NCBI GenBank assembly: GCA_946902985.2
Contig: OX336393.1
Location: 360,512,779-360,576,778, forward strand
DNA: 64,000 nt
Source of the DNA: Meconema thalassinum
Lineage: Eukaryota > Arthropoda > Insecta > Orthoptera > Tettigoniidae
Reading direction: 5' to 3'
In this document: positions 58,740-64,000 of the stretch, piece after piece
How the letters are laid out: each line of letters starts with the position of its first letter
Position numbering within the stretch: position 1 is the stretch's first letter
Translations under genes and position numbers: made by a program
Notes under the pieces: model-generated
What the model saw: the letters and a program-made list of their open reading frames with translations, nothing else
What the model was told of the DNA's origin: nothing
Databases searched by the model: none

Positions 58740-60219
58740 TTTACTATACATAACCGAAGGTGAAAATGCTCACTATTGTTGGATAAAACATTTAAGTAGA
58801 CTTGTTGGTAGTCAGATAACAAAAAGAGAACATAAGAAGTGGTTGTGTGATGGCTGTTTGCTATATTTCAGAAAAGAGGACCAACTAACTCAACATCAAA
58901 AATGGGGGTGTAATCATGTTCGTACGATATTACCGACCCCTATAAATAACATTCTAACATTTAAGGATTATGAGAAACAGCTTCGAGTACCATTTGTTAT
59001 ATATGCTGACTTCGTGGCTTTGCTAAAACCATTTAATACATGTTCATCGAATCCAGCCCAACCTTTTACCAACACTACTCACATTCATGAACCTTTTAGC
59101 TTTGCATATTATATTAAATGTAGTTATGATGACTCTTTAAATAAGTTTGAGCTCTATAGAGGACCTGATGCACCTAAAGTTTTTATGGATAGGCTTGAGA
59201 AAGATGCCATCCGTATATCCTCTATTTTAAATACGATCATTCCAATGGAACCACTAACTTTATTAGAGCAAATGAATTTTGAAACTGAAACTAATTGTTT
59301 TATATGTGGTGAATGTTTATATACAGACAGGGTTCGCGATCATGACCATTTAACAGGACAATATCGTGGTGCTGCTCACCAAGAATGTAATTTAAATTAT
59401 AGAGTAAGTAAATTCATTCCGGTCATTCTACATAACGGTAGCAAATACGATAACCACTTTATCGTTAAAGAATTTGGAGCTTCAGGTGTGAAAATTGATG
59501 TGATTGCAAATAATAAGGAACAATACATATCGTTCACAAAATACATCAAAACTGAAAATAAGAAAACCATTAAACTGCGATTATTAGATTCATTCCGCTT
59601 TATGCCGAGTAGTCTTGATAAGCTGGCTAGTAATTTAAAATCAGATCAGTTTCATGAAATTCAACGTGTCTTTCCTAAAGAAGATGATTTTAATTTGATT
59701 TGTCAAAAGGGTATATTCCCTTACGAATATATTAACTGTGTGGAACGTCTTGAGGAGTGTTCTTTACCACCGAAAGATGCATTTTACAGTTCCTTAAACA
59801 CAAGTCATATCAGTGATCAGGAATATTTACATGCACAACGTGTATGGGCACAGTTTAACATTCAAACTTTAGGAGAATTTTCAGACATATATTTGAAGAC
59901 AGATGTGTTGTTATTAGCAGATATTTTTGAAAATTTTCGGAATGTTTGTATTAAAACTTATGACCTTGATCCTTGTCAGTATTTCACAGCTCCTGGGTCA
60001 AGTTTCAGTTCAATGTTGAAAAAAACGAAAGTAAATTTAGAATTAATGACTGATATAGACATGATCAATTTTATAAAATCATCAATTCGAGGTGGATTAA
60101 GTCAATGTAGTGGACGGTATTCTAAAGCGAATAATAAATACATGCCTAGCTACAACCCTTGTGAAGAGTCAAATATATTGTCTACCTCGATGCAAATAAC
60201 CAATATGGTTGGGCTATGA
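58740..60219 (+). pseudogene. DNA polymerase B, exonuclease half with endonuclease VII-like module
   Basis: Coding similarity begins about 58740, and the first ATG is at 58843. From that ATG the segment starts with a zinc-binding CDGCLLYF...H...C unit. The Exo I region follows (YADFVALL, residues 54-61): families of this kind normally have Glu where this copy has Val, so proofreading is probably lost. An endonuclease VII-like zinc module (CFICGECLY...DHDHLTGQYRGAAHQECN, 152-183) comes next. Exo II (HNGSKYDNHF, 197-206) and Exo III (YLKTDVLLLAD, 350-360) follow. The frame drifts off just before polymerase motif A: the motif is present at 60183 in the +3 frame, so there is a one- or two-base break at about 60165-60182. 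Confidence 0.8.
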
Positions 60220-61439
60220 GTCAATATCTACCACTGAAAGATTTTCGCTGGCTGACACAACCTGAAATTGATGTCTTACATGTTGACACTCTTAATGATA
60301 ACGATGATAAAGGATATATTTTAGAGGTAAATCTTGAGTACCCTAAAGAGTTACATGATGATCATAATGATTTACCATTTTGTCCTGAGAATATGAAATC
60401 TCCATACATCACATCACGAACAAAAATGTTAATTGCTAATGTAAATGATAAATGTAAATATGTAATACATTATCAAAACTTGAAACAGTGTCTACAGCAT
60501 GGATTGAAATTAACTAAAATTCATCGCGTATTACAATTTCATCAGTCAGCATGGCTCAAACCGTATATTGATCTAAACAATAATTTAAGAACACAGTCAA
60601 CAAACGCGTTTGAAAAAGATTTTTATAAACTCATGAATAATAGTGTTTTTGGAAAGACTATGGAGAATGTTGATAAACGAGTTGATGTAAAGCTGATAAC
60701 AAAGTGGGAGAATGATGGTAAAAGGTATGGTGCGAGCAACTTAATAAGCAAGCCTAACTTTCATAGCTGTTCAATTATTCATGAGGATTTAGTTGTAATA
60801 CAAATGAATCGTCTTAAAGTAACTTACAACAAACCCATATATGTGGGTTACACCATTCTGGAATTGTCAAAAACACTTATGTATGAATTTCACTATGATT
60901 ATGTAAAGAAAAACTATCTTGATAATGCTAAATTACTCTACACAGACACAGATTCTTTTATTTATGAGTTTAAAACTGATGATTTTTACGAGGATATCAA
61001 AACTGAGCTAAATAGGTTTGATACAAGTGACTACCCCAAGGATAATATTTACCATTTACCTCTAGTAAACAAAAAGGTTCTTGGGAAATTTAAGGATGAA
61101 TGTGCTGGTGTTATTATAGACACCTTTGTAGGCACAAAATCTATATCATACAGCTATATGACAATTGATGATGTAGTAGTAAAAAAATTAAAAGGAGTGA
61201 AAAAGAATGTTGTTAGTAAAGAGTTAGATATAAGTGATTATAAAAACTGTATAGTTAGTAACCCACCTGTATTATATAAGAAAATGTGTGTATTTAGAAG
61301 TAAAAATCATCAGCTACATACCAATTTGTTGAACAAAGTTGCTTTAAGTAATGAAGACAACAAACGATTCATTATACCCAACACATTTAATACTCTTGCT
61401 TGGGGAAACAGTCGCATTGACGACTATTACTTTTCTTAA
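60183..61439 (+). pseudogene. DNA polymerase B, palm half
   Basis: Motif A (YLDANNQYGWAM) is at 60183-60218, in frame with the 407-codon stretch from 60216. Motif B is FYKLMNNSVFGKTMENV (about residues 136-152) and motif C is YTDTDS (242-247). VNLEYPKELHDDH and FKTDDFYEDI are also typical of protein-primed family B polymerases (DNA_pol_B_2). The segment itself is open to the stop at 61437-61439. I found no integrase, capsid or ATPase gene, which full Polintons would have, so the element class remains open. Confidence 0.8.
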
Positions 61440-61613
61440 GTCTAATGATCACTATATTGTAATATTTGTAGTGTGTTTTATATTGTAATATTTTTTGTAA
61501 AAACTGTAAGTAGAATGTATAATGTTAGGCTACAGTAGTTTAGTAAAAATAAGATAAGTAATACATTTTAGTGTAAAATGTTTGCTTTTGTATATTACGA
61601 AAAAGATTTTTTT

Positions 61614-61930
61614 TAAATGTACAGAATGTGTTGAACTAAACAAGGGAAATGTAAAAATGTAAAGTGGAAATTGTAAATATCCATGTGTGAAAAAGTGAAA
61701 TAGTTATCACCATTTTAAAATTAAAAGACATTGTGATCTGGTAAACCTTGTTTTTATTTCACAACAACAAAAATGTACAGAATGTGTAAACTAAACAAAG
61801 AGAATGTAAAAAAATGAAAAGTGGAAATTGTAAATATTCATGTATGAAAAAATGAAAATAAAGAAATGGCTATCACCATTTTAAAATTAAAAGACATTGT
61901 GATCTTGTAAACCTTGTTTTTTATTTCACA
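61614..61930 (+). repeat. Duplicated ~155-bp block downstream of the polymerase
   Basis: AAATGTACAGAATGTGT through GTAAACCTTGTTTTTATTTC occurs twice in tandem (about 61614-61764 and 61773-61930), with small differences. The inverted arm carries both copies too (about 63270-63580). Confidence 0.8.
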
Positions 61931-62022
61931 ACATATATGGCTTTACAAAATAGAATACAAAGAAATACCATTTCCTCAATCCTTTTCAATGTTCATGTCC
62001 ATTCATTATTAACTTTCCTTTT

Positions 62023-62200
62023 GGCGCGATTGATAGTAGGCGCTATTAGTAGGCGCGATTGGTAGTAGGCGCGATTGGTAGTGGACGTTATTGATAGTAG
62101 GCGCTATTGATAGTAGGTGCGATTGATAGTAGGCGCGATTGATAGTAGGCGTAATTGATAGTAGACGTGATTGATAGTAGGCGTGATTGGTAGACCTTGA
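62023..62200 (-). repeat. 15-16 bp minisatellite, left arm
   Basis: About eleven units of GGCGCGATTGATAGTA and variants. The inverse array on the right arm is roughly three times longer. Confidence 0.9.
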
Positions 62201-62229
62201 GGTGATAACCCCTTTTGATTGATCCCTGT

Positions 62230-62402
62230 TGATTTGCCCCTTGGGACTGGTCCCTGTTGACTAGCCCCTTTGGACGGGTCCTTTTTGAAGGGAGTCATTT
62301 TTGACGGGCCCCCTGCTGACGGGTCACTGTGGACGGATCCCTGTGGACGGGTCCCTGTTGACAGGTCCTTTTGACTAATCCCTTTGGACCGGACCCTTTG
62401 GA
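62230..62402 (+). repeat. GGGTCCCTGTGGAC-type units, inner left arm
   Basis: About ten degenerate units such as GACGGGTCCCTGTTGACAG. They pair with 62441-62610 and are in direct orientation to 55590-55815. Confidence 0.8.
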
Positions 62403-62654
62403 CTGATCCCTATGGGTTGGCCATGCATTTATCCAAATTATGTCAAAGGGACCGATCCAAAGGGATTAGTCAAAAGGACCTGTCAACAGGGACCCGTCCA
62501 CAGGGATCCGTCCACAGTGACCCGTCAGCAGGGGGGCCGTCAAAAATGACTCCCTTCAAAAAGGACTCGTCCAAAGGGGCTAGTCAACAGGGACCAGTCC
62601 CAAGGGGCAAATCAACAGGGATCAATCAAAAGGGGTTATCACCTCAAGGTCTAC

Positions 62655-63172
62655 CAATCACGCCTACTATCAATCACGTCTACTATCAATTACGCCTACT
62701 ATCAATCGCGCCTACTATCAATCGCACCTACTATCAATAGCGCCTACTATCAATAACGTCCACTACCAATCGCGCCTACTACCAATCGCGCCTACTATCA
62801 ATCGCGTCTACTAATAGCGCCTACTATCAATCGCGTCTACTACCAATCGCACCTACTATCAATCGCGCCTACTAATCGCGCCTACTATCAATCGCGCCTA
62901 CTAATAGCGCCTGCTACCAATCGCGCCTACTATCAATCGCGTCTACTAATAGCGCCTACTATCAATCGCGTCTACTACCAATCGCACCTACTATCAATCG
63001 CGCCTACTAATCGCGCCTACTATCAATCGCGCCTACTAATAGCGCCTGCTACCAATCGCGCATACTATCAATCGCGCCTACGATCAAAAGCGCCTACTAT
63101 CAATTACGTCCACTACCAATCGCGTCTACTATCAATCGCGTCTACTAATAGCGCCTACTATCAATCGCGCCA
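62655..63172 (+). repeat. 15-16 bp minisatellite, right arm (expanded)
   Basis: More than thirty CGCCTACTATCAATCG units. A higher-order block of about 110 bp is repeated (CACCTACTATCAATCGCGCC near 62848 and 62986), showing recent expansion within this arm. Confidence 0.9.
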
Positions 63173-63753
63173 AAAGGAAAGTTAATAATGAATGGACATG
63201 AACATTGAAAAGGATTGAGGAAATGGTATTTCTTTGTATTCTATTTTGTAAAGCCATATATGTTGTGAAATAAAAAACAAGGTTTACAAGATCACAATGT
63301 CTTTTAATTTTAAAATGGTGATAGCCATTTCTTTATTTTCATTTTTTCATACATGAATATTTACAATTTCCACTTTTCATTTTTTTACATTCTCTTTGTT
63401 TAGTTTACACATTCTGTACATTTTTGTTGTTGTGAAATAAAAACAAGGTTTACCAGATCACAATGTCTTTTAATTTTAAAATGGTGATAACTATTTCACT
63501 TTTTCTCACATGGATATTTACAATTTCCACTTTACATTTTTACATTTCCCTTGTTTAGTTCACACATTCTGTACATTTAAAAAAAATCTTTTTCGTAATA
63601 TACAAAAGCAAACATTTTACACTAAAATGTATTACTTATCTTATTTTTACTAAACTACTGTAGCCTAACATTATACATTCTACTTACAGTTTTTACAAAA
63701 AATATTACAATATAAAACACACTACAAATATTACAATATAGTGATCATTAGAC

Positions 63754-64000
63754 TTAAGAAAAGTAATAGTCGTCAATGCGACTGTTTCCCCAAGCAAGAG
63801 TATTAAATGTGTTGGGTATAATGAATCGTTTGTTGTCTTCATTACTTAAAGCAACTTTGTTCAACAAATTGGTATGTAGCTGATGATTTTTACTTCTAAA
63901 TACACACATTTTCTTATATAATACAGGTGGGTTACTAACTATACAGTTTTTATAATCACTTATATCTAACTCTTTACTAACAACATTCTTTTTCACTCCT
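63754..64000 (-). pseudogene. Second, inverted copy of the polymerase C-terminus (partial)
   Basis: The minus strand from the window edge encodes the same last 80 or so residues as the first copy, ending in DDYYFS and a stop at 63754-63756. It runs out of the window, so whether the rest of a second polymerase follows cannot be seen. Confidence 0.85.

Larger units (their letters stand above)
61196..64000. repeat. Large imperfect palindrome centred near 62421
   Basis: From the end of the polymerase frame to about 62402 the sequence reappears inverted from about 62441 to the window edge. The unpaired centre is about 38 nt. Arms differ by scattered substitutions (for example TGTTGAAC at 61634 against the inverse of GTTCACAC at 63560) and by minisatellite length, so they are two diverged copies. 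The right arm continues beyond the window. Confidence 0.9.

Noticed and set aside
62384..62740. 118-codon frame and its inverse at 62104-62298
   Set aside because: Entirely within the palindrome minisatellites. The open frame follows from the repeat period.
62655..63172. CRISPR array
   Set aside because: The units are contiguous 15-16 bp repeats without unique spacers, in an animal genome context.
61196..64000. Palindrome as a pure assembly or read artefact
   Set aside because: The arms carry independent substitutions and different array lengths. An artefact would give identical arms, though long-read confirmation is still the deciding test.

Overview
This is AT-rich animal DNA, most likely from an insect or other arthropod with a large, repeat-filled genome. 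The evidence is the repeat content: mariner/Tc1 and DUF4817-type transposases, piggyBac-like and hAT-like ends, RTE-like LINEs, many tRNA-derived SINEs and a protein-primed-type DNA polymerase B element. I found no host protein-coding gene. Nearly every coding-looking stretch belongs to a mobile element, and most are broken. The species cannot be named from this window.

Layout. 1-7.5 kb: a deleted mariner, SINEs, a short piggyBac-like element and a DUF4817-type element. 7.5-9.8 kb: a hAT-like element split by another element. 10-18.5 kb: LINE fragments, a decayed DDxD Tc1/mariner element and SINEs. 18.6-23.8 kb: a long non-autonomous element with a 293-bp tandem array, into which an intact RTE-like LINE (about 999 codons) has inserted. 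24-38 kb: nested mariner, LINE and SINE pieces. 38.3-41.1 kb: a second large 293-bp array element. 41-49 kb: SINEs, minisatellites and a LINE fragment. 49-53 kb: three more elements of the same general architecture. 53.7-55.3 kb: a tandem repeat of about 650 bp. 55.6-64 kb: a DNA polymerase B element followed by a large imperfect palindrome that runs off the window.

The most coherent story is a set of at least eleven elements in three related families (called A, B and C here). All share one plan. The 5' end is TTTTAGCC inside a hairpin. A GT-rich microsatellite and a C-run come next (reduced in C), then a conserved block, then tandem units rich in ATGGCGGC. The 3' end repeats half of the 5' hairpin, then has a small stem-loop and CTTGT. 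They insert between T and T with no target duplication; one interrupted reading frame and paralogous empty sites show this. The plan matches Helentron-associated (DINE-1/HINE-like) non-autonomous rolling-circle elements. No helicase is present, so that assignment is inference.

The second noteworthy object is the polymerase element. It has a plausible TATA box, a spliced 5' leader, N-terminal C2H2 zinc fingers, an endonuclease VII-like zinc module and a family B polymerase core spread over four reading-frame segments. The tail is duplicated in inverted orientation around 62.42 kb.
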